A stretch of 64,000 nucleotides of DNA from Aliivibrio sp. S4MY1 (lineage in GTDB: Bacteria > Pseudomonadota > Gammaproteobacteria > Enterobacterales > Vibrionaceae): contig NZ_JARACP010000002.1 in assembly GCF_028765545.1 (NCBI RefSeq), positions 62,001 to 126,000 on the forward strand, given 5' to 3'. Every line of letters starts with the position of its first letter. Within the stretch, counting starts at the first letter, position 1. Below are positions 17,144-26,910 of the stretch, one piece after another. The position numbers and the translations under genes are program-made. The notes beneath the pieces were generated by a model. That model saw only the letters and a program-made list of their open reading frames with translations, made no database searches and was not told where the DNA came from.

Positions 17144-17803
17144 ATGACTCACCCAATTATTGCTGATTTAAACTCTCGTTACACAGCTAAAAAATACGAT
17201 GCAACTAAACGTATCTCAGCAGAAGATATGGATGTGATTAAAGAAGCAATCCGCTTATCTGCTTCTTCAATCAACTCTCAACCATGGAAATTCATTGTTC
17301 TTGAGAGTGATGAAGCAAAAGAGCGTTTCCACGGTACGTTTGCGAATATGTTCCAGTTTAACCAACCGCACGCAAAAGAAGCGTCTCATACTATTTTATT
17401 TGCACACAACCCTAAATTTGATAAAGACCAATACCGTAAAGTGGTTGACGCTGAAGTAAGTTCTGGTCACCTTCCAGCTGAGCGTTACAACGACATGCTT
17501 GATGGTGCTTACGGTTTTGTTGAATTGAATACTGATGAAAATGGCTTTAATGGCAACTGGACTAAAGCACAATCTTACATCGCTCTAGGTAACACATTGC
17601 ATACGCTTGCTCGTATGGGTATTGCTTCTACTTCTATGGAAGGTGTTGATGCTCAATTAATTGGCGAAGAGTTTAAAAACGAACTTGGTGGTTATGTGTG
17701 TGATTTTGCACTTGCGCTGGGTTACCACAAAGAAGTTGAAGATTATAACCACGGTCTTCCAAAAGCTCGTTTAGCGATGGAAGATGTGATTACGGTTCTT
17801 TAA
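17144..17803 (+). CDS. NAD(P)H nitroreductase / flavin reductase I family
   Basis: A 219-residue FMN enzyme of the NfsB/FRase I family. The segments TAKKYDATKRISAEDM, IRLSASSINSQPWKFIV and ALGNTLHTLARMGIASTSMEG, with the ending LPKARLAMEDVITVL, closely match the V. fischeri flavin reductase I sequence as I remember it. This enzyme reduces FMN, nitroaromatics or quinones with NAD(P)H; the V. fischeri homologue can supply FMNH2 to luciferase. The sequence differs enough that it could be a paralogue. Good ribosome binding site AGGAAATAG. Confidence 0.85.
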   Translation: MTHPIIADLNSRYTAKKYDATKRISAEDMDVIKEAIRLSASSINSQPWKFIVLESDEAKERFHGTFANMFQFNQPHAKEASHTILFAHNPKFDKDQYRKVVDAEVSSGHLPAERYNDMLDGAYGFVELNTDENGFNGNWTKAQSYIALGNTLHTLARMGIASTSMEGVDAQLIGEEFKNELGGYVCDFALALGYHKEVEDYNHGLPKARLAMEDVITVL

Positions 17804-17848
17804 GAGCTAATACCAATCTACATAAGTATTTGATCATTCTTGCTTGTT

Positions 17849-17884
17849 AAAACAACCCTGCTCTTTTGAGTGGGGTTGTTTTTA
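17849..17884 (+). terminator. Rho-independent terminator after the nitroreductase gene
   Basis: AAACAACCCTGCTC pairs with GAGTGGGGTTGTTT with one mismatch and is followed by a T-run. It lies between the converging nitroreductase and LysR genes. Confidence 0.85.
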
Positions 17885-17899
17885 TTTATTGAGCTGTTT

Positions 17900-18856
17900 C
17901 TATTTATTGATTTGATACATGGTATCGAAGTTTGGGATATGTTGCTCCCAACGAGGTGGTTCGCCTATATGCTCCTTCACGGCTGCAATAAACTCTCTCA
18001 CTAACGCGGTCTGCTTTCTATGCGGGTATAAGGCATAAACCGCAAGCCCCTTATTGCAAATGGCATAGTTTGTTAATAATGGTTTTAGATTCATCTCTTC
18101 AATTGAACATGCCAAATTAGAAGACGCAATTGCGGCATAACCTAACCCATCTTTTACCCCTTCCAATAGCGTTCTTACGTCATTCACTTTGTAGTTACCC
18201 TTCATCTTGTAGTTTTTAAACTGCTTTGAATCAGGGCTTTCACTAAACCTAAGTGTATCCACAGTTAACGTGCCATTGCTATAGATAACAGAAGGCAAAC
18301 TGACAAGCTCTTCTGGTGTAGTTGGCTCGCCATATTGCTCAATGAATTCATGCGAGGCTAAGACAACAGCACGAATATCTGCTATTTTTTTTGCTATTAA
18401 GCTAGAGTCATCTAATTGGCCTAAGCGAAAAGCAACATCGAAGTGATCGGTAATAATATCAGAGCGTTTGTCGTCCATTAGCAGCACAATCTCTACATCT
18501 GGGTACGATTTCATGAATTTACTGATCACAGGTTGCAGATATTGTTGCCCAATATGTACGGGAGCGGTGATCCGAATACGACCTTTTGGCTCTGCATGGT
18601 AAGAGTCTGCAATGGTTTGTACATGACCGATGGTGTTAACCAGTTGATGAGCTTGCTCTAAGATCTCTTCACCGGCTGGAGTTAAAGAAAAGGAACGGGT
18701 CGAACGGTTGAGTAGTTGCACTCCAAGCTCTGTCTCTAATTTTTTGATCTGTTTGGAAAGCGTTGAATTGTCCATATCATGCAGCGCAGCGGCTTTGGTA
18801 AACGAGCCTTGTTGTACAACATCAATAAAGAGTGAAAGCTGATTAACCAGAGACAT
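17900..18856 (-). CDS. LysR-family transcriptional regulator
   Basis: A 318-residue regulator. Residues 1-60 form the winged helix-turn-helix (GSFTKAAALHDMDNSTLSKQIKKLE), followed by a linker and a periplasmic-binding-like effector domain (GRIRITAPVHIGQQYLQPVI). The FTKAA and S-x-x-S-x-x-I features are typical of the AaeR/DmlR-like branch. Ribosome binding site AAAGGA. It converges on the nitroreductase gene and lies 93 bp downstream of the CPBP gene on the same strand, so its target is not evident. Confidence 0.85.
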   Translation of the reverse strand: MSLVNQLSLFIDVVQQGSFTKAAALHDMDNSTLSKQIKKLETELGVQLLNRSTRSFSLTPAGEEILEQAHQLVNTIGHVQTIADSYHAEPKGRIRITAPVHIGQQYLQPVISKFMKSYPDVEIVLLMDDKRSDIITDHFDVAFRLGQLDDSSLIAKKIADIRAVVLASHEFIEQYGEPTTPEELVSLPSVIYSNGTLTVDTLRFSESPDSKQFKNYKMKGNYKVNDVRTLLEGVKDGLGYAAIASSNLACSIEEMNLKPLLTNYAICNKGLAVYALYPHRKQTALVREFIAAVKEHIGEPPRWEQHIPNFDTMYQINK

Positions 18857-18949
18857 GACGAATCCTTTGTTTAAATAGAGAGGCGTTAACTAATGACATT
18901 ATAAATCATTAACTAAAGCCTATTATACTGGTCTAAATGTAAGATGATA

Positions 18950-19777
18950 TCAACGCATTAGCGGATAAGTAAAAAACACTAGATGTAAAAAGTTAAACAA
19001 GAAGTGGAAGCCGACCGCGACCCATAAACGATTGCTGTAATGAAACGCTAAACCATATCCAACACCAGCTAAGGTAGCAAAAGCAACCAGTAACCAACCA
19101 CCGCCAATATGGGCTAAGCCAAACAATACACTTGCTACTGCTATACCTAAAACCCAACCAAAACGTTTCCCTAACTCTTGTTGAATAAAACCACGGAAAA
19201 AGGCCTCTTCTGCAACACAAGTCAGTAATAAGTTATTTAATGCAAATACCCACCACCAACTTGGGATTGTAAACTCTGGCTTTAATGCTCCTAATCCCCA
19301 CGCAAGAGGCAGCAAAGCAAATAGGGGAACAGCAATAAGCATTAATGCTTGTTTGTTGAAGGTGTCTTTTTTACCTAATAGAGCAGGATAAGCCAGTAAC
19401 AATCCAAAAAATATAAGCGGCTTATCTAAATTCAAATACATCGTAAATGGAATACTTAACGGTCCAGAAACGACAGAATCTAAAACTTTAGCATTATTAA
19501 AACCGGGGATAAAATGTAGGAATAACGCAATCGACCAAATAAAAATAAAAGCATAAGCGCCATATTGCCACTTACGCTCTAAACTTGGTGTTTTATAAGC
19601 AATGACTAAGCCAGCTATCACCCCTGTTAATCCTATAAAATTTAATCTCTGCTCTATAATTGCACCGATTAAACTTATTCCTAGTAAAATAAAGCTCGCT
19701 TTCATTTGTTGGACAAAAGCCAGAACAATAGCTAAAGCAAGTGATACCCAGACCCACATCGAAAAATCAAAAACCAT
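18950..19777 (-). CDS. CPBP family intramembrane metalloprotease
   Basis: A 275-residue protein with about eight membrane helices. The CPBP/Abi motifs are present: EEAFFRGFIQQEL (motif 1, paired glutamates and arginine), FGLAHIG (motif 2 histidine) and FHFLFNF (motif 3). These form the active site of Rce1-like glutamic proteases in the membrane. The bacterial members process membrane proteins or protect against bacteriocins; the target here is unknown. Ribosome binding site AGGAATTG. Confidence 0.85.
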   Translation of the reverse strand: MVFDFSMWVWVSLALAIVLAFVQQMKASFILLGISLIGAIIEQRLNFIGLTGVIAGLVIAYKTPSLERKWQYGAYAFIFIWSIALFLHFIPGFNNAKVLDSVVSGPLSIPFTMYLNLDKPLIFFGLLLAYPALLGKKDTFNKQALMLIAVPLFALLPLAWGLGALKPEFTIPSWWWVFALNNLLLTCVAEEAFFRGFIQQELGKRFGWVLGIAVASVLFGLAHIGGGWLLVAFATLAGVGYGLAFHYSNRLWVAVGFHFLFNFLHLVFFTYPLMR

Positions 19778-19914
19778 AACAATTCCTACAACACAGCAAT
19801 AACAATTAGTAAGAATAATACAAGGTAATGGAAGCTATAGATAGACAAATGAGTATCATTATCATCAATATATTTAACTATTAATATATGTTTATAATTA
19901 TCTTTTTCTTTATG

Positions 19915-20844
19915 CTACTTGTACTTACCAAGGATCTTTTGATAAATGCGTTCTGCCAATTGGTGACTGGCAATATTACGATCTACCGTTGTTGTGGCTA
20001 ACTTCCCTTTCTCTACAACACTAATCCAATCTTGGATCATATTCTCAAACCCTTTACTGGTAAGCATTGGAGTCCAATCTTTAAGGGAAAGCTTTTGCTC
20101 AGTACTGTTATGCCAAATTTTACCTTCAACAAAAGAACCAAACTCGAAAGCTTGATTCTCATAACTTGCAGATACTCGCTCTGTCGTAATACCAAAATGA
20201 CGATCCATTGAGGCATGCAGTAAAGTTTCTCCAACTTGCCATTGCACATCTAATCTTGCTAGTTGGTTGCCTTGCATTTGATGGGTGATATACAGATCAT
20301 CTATCGTTGACTGGGCGTTTAGATTGATGCTGTCTAACGGATGGATAAAATCATCAAAAATAAAGGTGCGAAGATCACCCGGTAAAGCATGGCGGTGTTT
20401 TTCCCAGCGCAGTGAGCGTAGTTGACCAACTTCTCCGTTTGCCAACTCAGGTAAATATTGATTATATAACGGGATGTGGCGACGATTAAAACCAACATAA
20501 AGTGGTTGGTTATGCTTAGCTGCGATAGTGTAAAGTTGCTCAACCTCTTCTGCTGAATCAGCCAACGGCTTATCTACAAAGGTAGGTACTCCGTTTTTAA
20601 GAAAAAAGGAGGCGATGTCAAAATGCACGCGAGTGGCCGCATGGATCATTACCGCATCAACCCCCAAGGTTAATAGCTCTTGGTAATTTTCACAATATTG
20701 ATCCACACGATATTTCTGTGCCAATTGTTTAAGTACCTCTGGATTACGAGTACAAAAAACCGGCTGAACATTTTCAAGCTGCGTGATGATAGGCAGGTAC
20801 GCTTTTTGAGCAATATCACCCAAACCAATAATTCCAATTTTCAT
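19915..20844 (-). CDS. Gfo/Idh/MocA family oxidoreductase
   Basis: A 309-residue NAD(P)-dependent enzyme. The Rossmann start IGIIGLGDIAQKAYLPII, the EKP-like motif in FVDKPLADS and GFNRRHIP after it are typical of this family, close to the MviM/YceM type. It probably oxidises or reduces a sugar or cyclitol. It is a single gene preceded by AAGGAT, with no sugar pathway neighbours. Confidence 0.8.
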   Translation of the reverse strand: MKIGIIGLGDIAQKAYLPIITQLENVQPVFCTRNPEVLKQLAQKYRVDQYCENYQELLTLGVDAVMIHAATRVHFDIASFFLKNGVPTFVDKPLADSAEEVEQLYTIAAKHNQPLYVGFNRRHIPLYNQYLPELANGEVGQLRSLRWEKHRHALPGDLRTFIFDDFIHPLDSINLNAQSTIDDLYITHQMQGNQLARLDVQWQVGETLLHASMDRHFGITTERVSASYENQAFEFGSFVEGKIWHNSTEQKLSLKDWTPMLTSKGFENMIQDWISVVEKGKLATTTVDRNIASHQLAERIYQKILGKYK

Positions 20845-20956
20845 GACGATCCTTGTTTAAACGCGATAGGTATACTGCAACGCTATCACAACTTTATAAG
20901 GCTGCCATCATTTATCACATAAGAAAATTAACGCTAACGAATAACAAAAACTACAA

Positions 20957-21493
20957 TCACCAAAGTTCAGGTTTATTAAACGCAGGAACGCATGATGAAT
21001 CACCATCAATCCCTACTAGCTCTTGACCATTTAGAGACTGTGCTAACCATCCATGAGGGAAACTTAACGTTAGTGGCGCTTTAAATTGCGCTTCTGTTAC
21101 TGGTTGGAAAGCCACTTTTGTGTAAAAGCTTGGATCACCATAAGTAAACGCTAATTCGACACCCTCTTTTTTCATTTCTTGAAGGCCAAAATTAATCAGT
21201 TCCTGACCAAACCCTTTACCTTGATAATCAGTATGAACAGCAACAGGTGCAAGTAAGAAGACAGTGATATCAGCCTCAAATGTCAGCCTAGTGAATAAAA
21301 TACTGCCTATAATTTTCTCGTTTTCTGTTGCGACAAATACGTATAAGTCTTCTGCTTTAGTAGTTCCAATAAGATCTTCTACTAACTGACCAATTAACTC
21401 ACCTTCTTTCTCTCCTTCTGAGTCAGAAAAAGTTTTGGTAAATAGTGTTTTAATCTCGTTTGTTTGTGTTGTTGTATATAAAGAATATTTCAT
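20957..21493 (-). CDS. GNAT family N-acetyltransferase (YhbS-like)
   Basis: A 178-residue protein of the GNAT fold. The acetyl-CoA loop appears in VHTDYQGKGFGQELINFGL (Q-x-x-G-x-G) and the end of the fold in LAFTYGDPSFYTKVAFQPV. YhbS-like members acetylate small molecules or amino groups. Last gene of a tight operon with the methyltransferase, 4 bp away, and the MerR regulator. Confidence 0.8.
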   Translation of the reverse strand: MKYSLYTTTQTNEIKTLFTKTFSDSEGEKEGELIGQLVEDLIGTTKAEDLYVFVATENEKIIGSILFTRLTFEADITVFLLAPVAVHTDYQGKGFGQELINFGLQEMKKEGVELAFTYGDPSFYTKVAFQPVTEAQFKAPLTLSFPHGWLAQSLNGQELVGIDGDSSCVPAFNKPELW

Positions 21494-21497
21494 TGTC

Positions 21498-22244
21498 TTA
21501 TCCTATCTTTGAATTTTTTAATATAAACATTTGGTAATCATACTCACCGGCTCTTTGGTGAAAGATTGCGATTTCGCGCTCGATATCAGCCAACACAGAA
21601 GAACCATATAATTCTTCTTTTAGCTCGTTTAATCTTGCTTCTAATGGACGGTAATAAGCTTGCCAAGCTTCTTCACTGAGTGAGAAAGTATCAATCAATT
21701 CATAACCCGCATCTTCTGCCTGCTTAATGCGTATTTCTACCGTCGTCATATCTGGATATTCGTTTTGCCAAAATGCTAACGTCTCTTTATGTGGGTTATC
21801 TACACTCCACACGGCATCACTTAACACAAGGACTCCGTCTTCTTTCAATAATGGTTTCCACGCTTTTAGTGCCGCTTCAACTCCCATGATATAAGCACTG
21901 CCCTCTGACCAAATAAGATCAAAACTTGCAGACTCACAAGGCAGGCTTGTCATGTTGGCGCAAAGAGTAGAGATTCTATTATCCAGCCCTTTTGCTTTCA
22001 TTTTTTGCATTAACGCGTCTAGGGCAAACTCTTCATTATCTGCCGCTGTAATTGTCGCTTGAGTATTCTCCGCTAATATCTGAGTCGCGATACCTTGTCC
22101 GCAACCAATTTCCAGTATGGTATCAATTTGGTTCGGTACTATATTTAATGCTTTCAACCTGTCAGCTTTACTGCCTGGCCCCCACGTTTCTAACGCTTCA
22201 AATACCAAGTTAAAATCTTTCATATAACGATCGTGTTCATTCAT
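21498..22244 (-). CDS. Class I SAM-dependent methyltransferase
   Basis: A 248-residue methyltransferase (Methyltransf_11 type) with motif I ILEIGCGQGIATQILAE, acidic motif II AADNEEF and the FDLIWSEGSAYIMG post-motif region. The substrate is a small molecule that cannot be named. It starts 12 bp after the MerR stop and is followed by a GNAT gene, so the operon joins a MerR sensor with two modifying enzymes, which suggests a drug or metabolite response. Confidence 0.8.
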   Translation of the reverse strand: MNEHDRYMKDFNLVFEALETWGPGSKADRLKALNIVPNQIDTILEIGCGQGIATQILAENTQATITAADNEEFALDALMQKMKAKGLDNRISTLCANMTSLPCESASFDLIWSEGSAYIMGVEAALKAWKPLLKEDGVLVLSDAVWSVDNPHKETLAFWQNEYPDMTTVEIRIKQAEDAGYELIDTFSLSEEAWQAYYRPLEARLNELKEELYGSSVLADIEREIAIFHQRAGEYDYQMFILKNSKIG

Positions 22245-22256
22245 ATCTTTTGATAA

Positions 22257-22676
22257 CTACTTTAATCTCATGGCTTGCTTTTCATCAAACCCTTGTTTTA
22301 TTAGCCATTCTAAATGCGCTGAAGGCGCTTGTTGTTCAATGGTTTGATGCCACTCTCTCATTGAATTCATACCAAGCATTGAGGATAGAAGCTCTCTCGC
22401 TTTTTGTTTCTTTGCTATTTCATCATCCAGTACATCTAATCTATGCAGCAACTTCTCTCTGTCTATTTTGGCTTCTAAACAAGCCTGACACTCCTTTAAT
22501 GATAAGCCTCCTGCTTGTAGTTGCTGCAATAGCACTAGACGCTGGAGATCGTTTTCTGAATAGCTGCGATAGCCATTGGCTTGTCGCTTGGCTGAAATCA
22601 GGCCTAGCTTTTCGTAATACAACAGGGTTGAACGGCTTAACCCTACGTGCTGCGCTAACTCAGAAATACGATACAT
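22257..22676 (-). CDS. MerR-family transcriptional regulator
   Basis: A 139-residue regulator from the ATG at 22676, which has an AGAGGAAAG ribosome binding site and matches the family N-terminus MYRISELAQHVGLSRSTLLYYEKLGLI. Residues 1-70 form the MerR DNA-binding domain, followed by the dimer helix LLHRLDVLDDEIAKKQKARE. The C-terminus lacks metal-binding cysteine pairs, so a metal sensor is unlikely. It leads the methyltransferase-GNAT operon and probably regulates it. Confidence 0.85.
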   Translation of the reverse strand: MYRISELAQHVGLSRSTLLYYEKLGLISAKRQANGYRSYSENDLQRLVLLQQLQAGGLSLKECQACLEAKIDREKLLHRLDVLDDEIAKKQKARELLSSMLGMNSMREWHQTIEQQAPSAHLEWLIKQGFDEKQAMRLK

Positions 22677-22882
22677 AGACTCTTTCCTCTTGGTTGATAA
22701 CAAATACTATAAACTATGAAGCTTTAGACAGGTCAAGTAGAAAAACTCTATCTATTAATTTCCTTTCCCACCCATACACATCAACAAATCTGATTAGTTT
22801 AAATCTACCATTCACGCTATTGATAATTCATAAAATAGTCGGTATGGTCGCAAAGTAATCGACATTATGGATAGCAAATTAA

Positions 22883-24664
22883 ATGAAAATTAAACACATA
22901 CTTTACTCTTTATGCCTAGTCGGCGTACTAGGCATGATCTTTACCCTTGGGTATGCTTACAAGATAAGCCAAGATGCAAACCAATTAAACCAAGCCCGTT
23001 TAGATTTAGCAGAATTAGAAATTAATTTGCTTAATATGCGTCGAAATGAAAAAGATTTCATGGCAAGAATGGATTTAAAATACCTTGCTAAATTTGATAA
23101 AAACGCTCAAAAATTCATGAAAAAAAGCCAAAATATATCTCAAACATTTGATGAATTTGACATTAAACTTGAGCGTAATGATCTGATAAAAAAAGAGTTA
23201 GAAGAGTATCAAACTACTTTTCAGCAGTTAGTGAGCACCTACCAAGTATTGGGGTTAACTCAGCAAGATGGGTTGCTTGCAAATTATCATAAAAATCGAA
23301 AGGCATTATTCTCTAAAGCGTTTCGTCAACAAAACATCAGTTTATTAGAAGGGATTCTACGCTTTGATGAAAGTGTTGCTAACGGTAACCCTATTACTTT
23401 AAATAATTATACGGGTGAGCTATTTTCATTGGCTTCTAATGCGAACGCTGTTATCCAACAAAAAATCACATTAGGCTTAAAATACGATCAAGGATTAAAA
23501 GGCGAAACTCGTACAGAGTCTTCTGAAGTTGAAAGTAATTTCTCTCTGTTAGCTAAAGAGTTAAACGAGAAAGTGAATGAACATATTGCCTATTTAAATT
23601 GGCAAAAATACTTTGTATCAGGCCTTTTAATCATCATATTAATTGCTCTGTCTATTTCTCTCTCTTTGATGATTGTTCGCCGTATTTCAAACCAAGCTAA
23701 TGTCATTAAAGAAATTACTAATACTAATAATATTTCATTACGAGCTCAAAATATGGGCAATGATGAGATCAGCCAAATAGGGTTAAGTTTTAATCAATTA
23801 TTAGATAAAATTCACTCTCTCGTCGGTGATACACAACTAAAATCAGTTCACTTAGCAGGCAGCGCGTCTGCAATGAGAACTCAATTGGAGGGAGTACTGC
23901 GCGATTTTGACCAACAGTCACAACATACAATGATGATGGCTACGGCAGTCAATGAAATGAGCCTAACTGTCGCTGAAATTGCAAACAATACTGAGGCAGC
24001 AGCAAGCAACGCTACCCAATCACATCAGCATGCAACAGAAGGCCAAGAGACCTTGCATGCCGCATCGCAAGAGATCACTCAGTTATCGAGCACTCTGATC
24101 TTAAGCCAAACAGACATTTCGCGCTTAAGTGGCTTAGTTGGTCAAGTAGGTAGTGTGGTTGAGATGATTCAAAGCATTGCAGAGCAAACTAATCTTCTAG
24201 CCCTTAACGCCGCAATTGAAGCGGCTCGTGCAGGTGGACAAGGCCGTGGATTTGCAGTTGTTGCTGACGAAGTTCGTTCTTTAGCAACAAGAACCCAATC
24301 ATCAACAGAAGAGATAAGATCAATCATTGAATCTATTCAAACTCAAACTGATAAAGTGGTTACTAATATTGAGAAGTGCAGCGAACAAGGTGAAAGCTCT
24401 GTCGAGAAAGCCCGTAGTGCAGAAGCAATATTAAATAAGATCATCGTAGATATGTCGACCATTTCTGACTCATCAATTCAAATAGCCTCAGCCATTGAAG
24501 AGCAGAACACAACAACCAACGAAGTAAGCCAAACTATCACTGAACTTAATGATTTAACTGACAGTAACATTCACTCAGCACAAGCTTGTTTAACTGAACT
24601 GCAACAGGTAGCTGAGCAAGCTGAGGAGATGAAAGAACAAGTGTCACAATTTAAGACCAATTAA
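22883..24664 (+). CDS. Methyl-accepting chemotaxis protein with helical bimodular sensor
   Basis: A 593-residue chemoreceptor. Helix 1 at about 5-27; a periplasmic all-helical domain of about 215 residues with [20 protein letters not shown], the pattern of the HBM sensor (known ligands include TCA acids and polyamines); helix 2 at about 243-265; HAMP to about 320; then the signalling domain with hairpin tip [32 protein letters not shown] around residues 435-470. It signals to CheA/CheW. No chemotaxis genes lie nearby, as is usual for Vibrio receptors. Confidence 0.9.
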   Translation: MKIKHILYSLCLVGVLGMIFTLGYAYKISQDANQLNQARLDLAELEINLLNMRRNEKDFMARMDLKYLAKFDKNAQKFMKKSQNISQTFDEFDIKLERNDLIKKELEEYQTTFQQLVSTYQVLGLTQQDGLLANYHKNRKALFSKAFRQQNISLLEGILRFDESVANGNPITLNNYTGELFSLASNANAVIQQKITLGLKYDQGLKGETRTESSEVESNFSLLAKELNEKVNEHIAYLNWQKYFVSGLLIIILIALSISLSLMIVRRISNQANVIKEITNTNNISLRAQNMGNDEISQIGLSFNQLLDKIHSLVGDTQLKSVHLAGSASAMRTQLEGVLRDFDQQSQHTMMMATAVNEMSLTVAEIANNTEAAASNATQSHQHATEGQETLHAASQEITQLSSTLILSQTDISRLSGLVGQVGSVVEMIQSIAEQTNLLALNAAIEAARAGGQGRGFAVVADEVRSLATRTQSSTEEIRSIIESIQTQTDKVVTNIEKCSEQGESSVEKARSAEAILNKIIVDMSTISDSSIQIASAIEEQNTTTNEVSQTITELNDLTDSNIHSAQACLTELQQVAEQAEEMKEQVSQFKTN

Positions 24665-24680
24665 AAATTAATTTTAAACT

Positions 24681-24720
24681 AAAAAAGACAGCCATATATA
24701 AATATCGCTGTCTTTTGTTT
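24681..24720 (+). terminator. Rho-independent terminator of the chemoreceptor gene
   Basis: AAAAGACAGC and GCTGTCTTTT form a 10-bp stem followed by GTTTTATT. It touches the end of the minus-strand small gene at 24720. Confidence 0.8.
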
Positions 24721-24842
24721 TATTCTTTCTTATTAAATTCGAGTAATATACCAACAGCCAATACTGCTATCACTATCGTCACGGCATAACTCATCCATAT
24801 AACAAGCTCTGTTAGCGGGCTTAACCCATCTGAGATAATCAT
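24720..24842 (-). CDS. 40-residue single-span membrane peptide
   Basis: A strong AAGGAGGAG site lies just before the ATG at 24842. The product begins MIISDGLSPL, has one hydrophobic segment (WMSYAVTIVIAVLAVGILLE) and a charged end FNKKE. Its size, single membrane helix and ideal ribosome binding site match the class of bacterial small membrane proteins. Partner unknown; it is divergent from the zinc-ribbon-like gene downstream. Confidence 0.6.
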   Translation of the reverse strand: MIISDGLSPLTELVIWMSYAVTIVIAVLAVGILLEFNKKE

Positions 24843-25101
24843 CACTCCTCCTTGAGTAATATCTGTTTCAGAATTCTATTCTACTCTTATTTCTTACATT
24901 CAAAATGTGACGTTAGCCAAAAACATGACTAAATACCGAGTATTAATAACTCGTTTTTCAAGCCCTTGCTATTGATAGTTCTGGCAATTACATAAAAACA
25001 CAAGTTAACTCTAAATGAGTCTCATGAGCTCACCTTTTGATTTGCTAAACTAAAATTTAATTCCATAATTAAATACAAGAATAAAAACAACGAACGAGAA
25101 G

Positions 25102-25212
25102 ATGATGGATAAACTAATTTGCCCATGCTGTCGCCAGCAAAAAGAATGGTTTTATAGTGAAACAAGCTGTATTTGGTACTGTATTTGTGGTTATGTCATT
25201 TTTATAGCCTGA
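25102..25212 (+). CDS. 36-residue cysteine-rich (zinc-ribbon-like) peptide
   Basis: ATG-ATG start preceded by ACGAGAAG. The peptide has CPCC near the start and CICG near the end, with two further Cys (CRQQ and SCIW), a spacing compatible with a small zinc ribbon. It ends 84 bp before the secreted protein gene. Short length keeps the confidence modest. Confidence 0.5.
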   Translation: MMDKLICPCCRQQKEWFYSETSCIWYCICGYVIFIA

Positions 25213-25296
25213 CCCCAATAATTTATAAATAAACAAGAAAAATCAATATTATCAGACTACCATTACATCTTACCCTCTCACTTTTTAGGAGTCTGA

Positions 25297-25782
25297 ATGA
25301 AATGGATTTCACTGCCTGGTTTACTTTTTATTTTTGTTACAACAAACGCCTTTTCAACCTCTCTAGAGGTCGCTTTTTTAGGTTACAGTAATCACTATGT
25401 TGATAGAGAATATGATTATAATGAAAACCATCAACTGATAGGTTTAAGCATTAATAATGGGTTTAGTGTTGCTCATTTTGTTAATTCTTACCACAACAAA
25501 TCCACTTTGGTCGGCTGGAAGTTTCGAATGGAAGATGAGATAAAAGTATACGATCTCTCCGTTCATTTAGGGGCTGTCGCTGGTGTAGTTACAGGCTATG
25601 AACAAGACCAAATCATCACTTACATCAATGAAGACATTAGCTTGTATTTAATACCTCAGTTAATATTTACTTACCCTATTACCGACACAATCGCCCTTTC
25701 TGTTGTAAATGGTATTGTGCCAGATTCAAAAGGCATCATCTTGATGCACCACCTGCAATTGTCTTTTGATGATTTATTTTAA
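25297..25782 (+). CDS. Secreted, probably beta-barrel protein of unknown function
   Basis: A 161-residue protein with a signal peptide (residues 1-19, cleavage near NAFS). The mature part is made of alternating strands rich in Tyr and Gly (GYSNHYVDREYDYNENHQ, GFSVAHFVNSYHNKSTLVGW), like a small outer membrane barrel of the PagP size. No family is recognised. It overlaps the convergent membrane protein gene by 9 bp. Ribosome binding site TTAGGAG. Confidence 0.6.
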   Translation: MKWISLPGLLFIFVTTNAFSTSLEVAFLGYSNHYVDREYDYNENHQLIGLSINNGFSVAHFVNSYHNKSTLVGWKFRMEDEIKVYDLSVHLGAVAGVVTGYEQDQIITYINEDISLYLIPQLIFTYPITDTIALSVVNGIVPDSKGIILMHHLQLSFDDLF

Positions 25783-26202
25783 CTTTTTTGCTCTTACAAA
25801 AGCTGTTAATAATTTATCAAAGTCTAACCGATGAGTACTTTTTCCTATGGTTCCTTTATTTCCATTCATTTTCTCTATCTCTAATGTGTATCCCTTACGA
25901 GAAAGGTAACCTAACACGCTAAAAAAGATGAAAACCAATGAAGTAACCGCTTCAACTAAATAATCAGACAACTCATTCCCACTTAACGCATCAAGGATTG
26001 GCAATATTAAAAACCAGCCAATAGTATAGAACATGATCACACTGAATATGCCTAGCCCCATTCCATACTTAATACGCTCTTTTCTCCCCCACTGAATTAT
26101 ATTAAGACCTAAAATATTTTCTATTTTTTCCTTGTGCCCTTGATAGGTAAAACTGCTTTCTGTGAGCTGATATTTCTTCGAATCAAATAATACCTTGTCC
26201 AT
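25774..26202 (-). CDS. Small membrane protein, unknown function
   Basis: A 142-residue protein with two membrane helices (about 48-70 and 82-104) between soluble ends. The N-terminal part resembles a PH-like strand pattern (YQLTESSFTYQGHKEKI) and the C-terminus is basic. Ribosome binding site AAAAGGAAA. The 38-bp gap from the upstream gene on the same strand suggests an operon. Confidence 0.6.
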   Translation of the reverse strand: MDKVLFDSKKYQLTESSFTYQGHKEKIENILGLNIIQWGRKERIKYGMGLGIFSVIMFYTIGWFLILPILDALSGNELSDYLVEAVTSLVFIFFSVLGYLSRKGYTLEIEKMNGNKGTIGKSTHRLDFDKLLTAFVRAKKLK

Positions 26203-26240
26203 GCTTTTTCCTTTTCATGCATTGTTATTATTACGATAAG

Positions 26241-26528
26241 TTATTTAATCTTTTTAGAAAAAAACATTTTATAGATAGATTGAAGAAAGACGACAAAGCC
26301 ATAACTAACATCAGCTTTTCCATACTCATCAACTGCATAAATAAAGTTTGATTGGAATTTTTCTACCGCTTCTTTGGAAGAGTCTGCATAGATAACATCA
26401 TCCTCGACTTCAAAGCCTTGATCTAAGATCGCAGACTTCTCTTGTAAGAACGAACTTGATGCCATATCAAGAAAGGTGTATTGCTTACGATTGCTATTGG
26501 GAATGCAAAAGAATTGATATTTAGCCAT
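26241..26528 (-). CDS. Small protein of unknown function
   Basis: A 95-residue protein with a good AGAGGAAAC site. It starts MAKYQFFCIPNSNRKQYTFLD and has an acidic middle and a hydrophobic-basic tail (VVFLQSIYKMFFSKKIK) that may touch the membrane. No family is recognised. Probably the first gene of a two-gene unit with the membrane protein downstream. Confidence 0.55.
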   Translation of the reverse strand: MAKYQFFCIPNSNRKQYTFLDMASSSFLQEKSAILDQGFEVEDDVIYADSSKEAVEKFQSNFIYAVDEYGKADVSYGFVVFLQSIYKMFFSKKIK

Positions 26529-26910
26529 AGCTAGTTTCCTCTATTAAATAAAACGTCTCAAAAATGATTTAAAATTGGATGTGATATTTTATTATTTAGA
26601 GTTAACAAAACTTTATAAAACTCATGAATGAATCTATTTACTTACAGTGAAACAATCAATCAATAAATCAGTAAAAATTGATCTAACTCTCACAATACTC
26701 AGTTTATGTATACAAAAATGCCTCCATTAAATCTTATTAACAAATGACATTATTAATAACTATAAAATAATTGTGGTTACACTCTAATTTATAAAAATTA
26801 ATAATAAAATTTCCATCCTATCCGAGAATATAGTCACATATTTTCTTTTATTACAGACATACACTCCTTGGCATTCTCACTTAATTAATACGGCATCAGA
26901 AGGATTTTTT
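26529..26910. other. AT-rich intergenic region before the mannosidase gene
   Basis: About 380 bases, very AT-rich, with no gene and no strong inverted repeat. It must hold the divergent promoters of the mannosidase and the small-protein unit. Confidence 0.5.
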
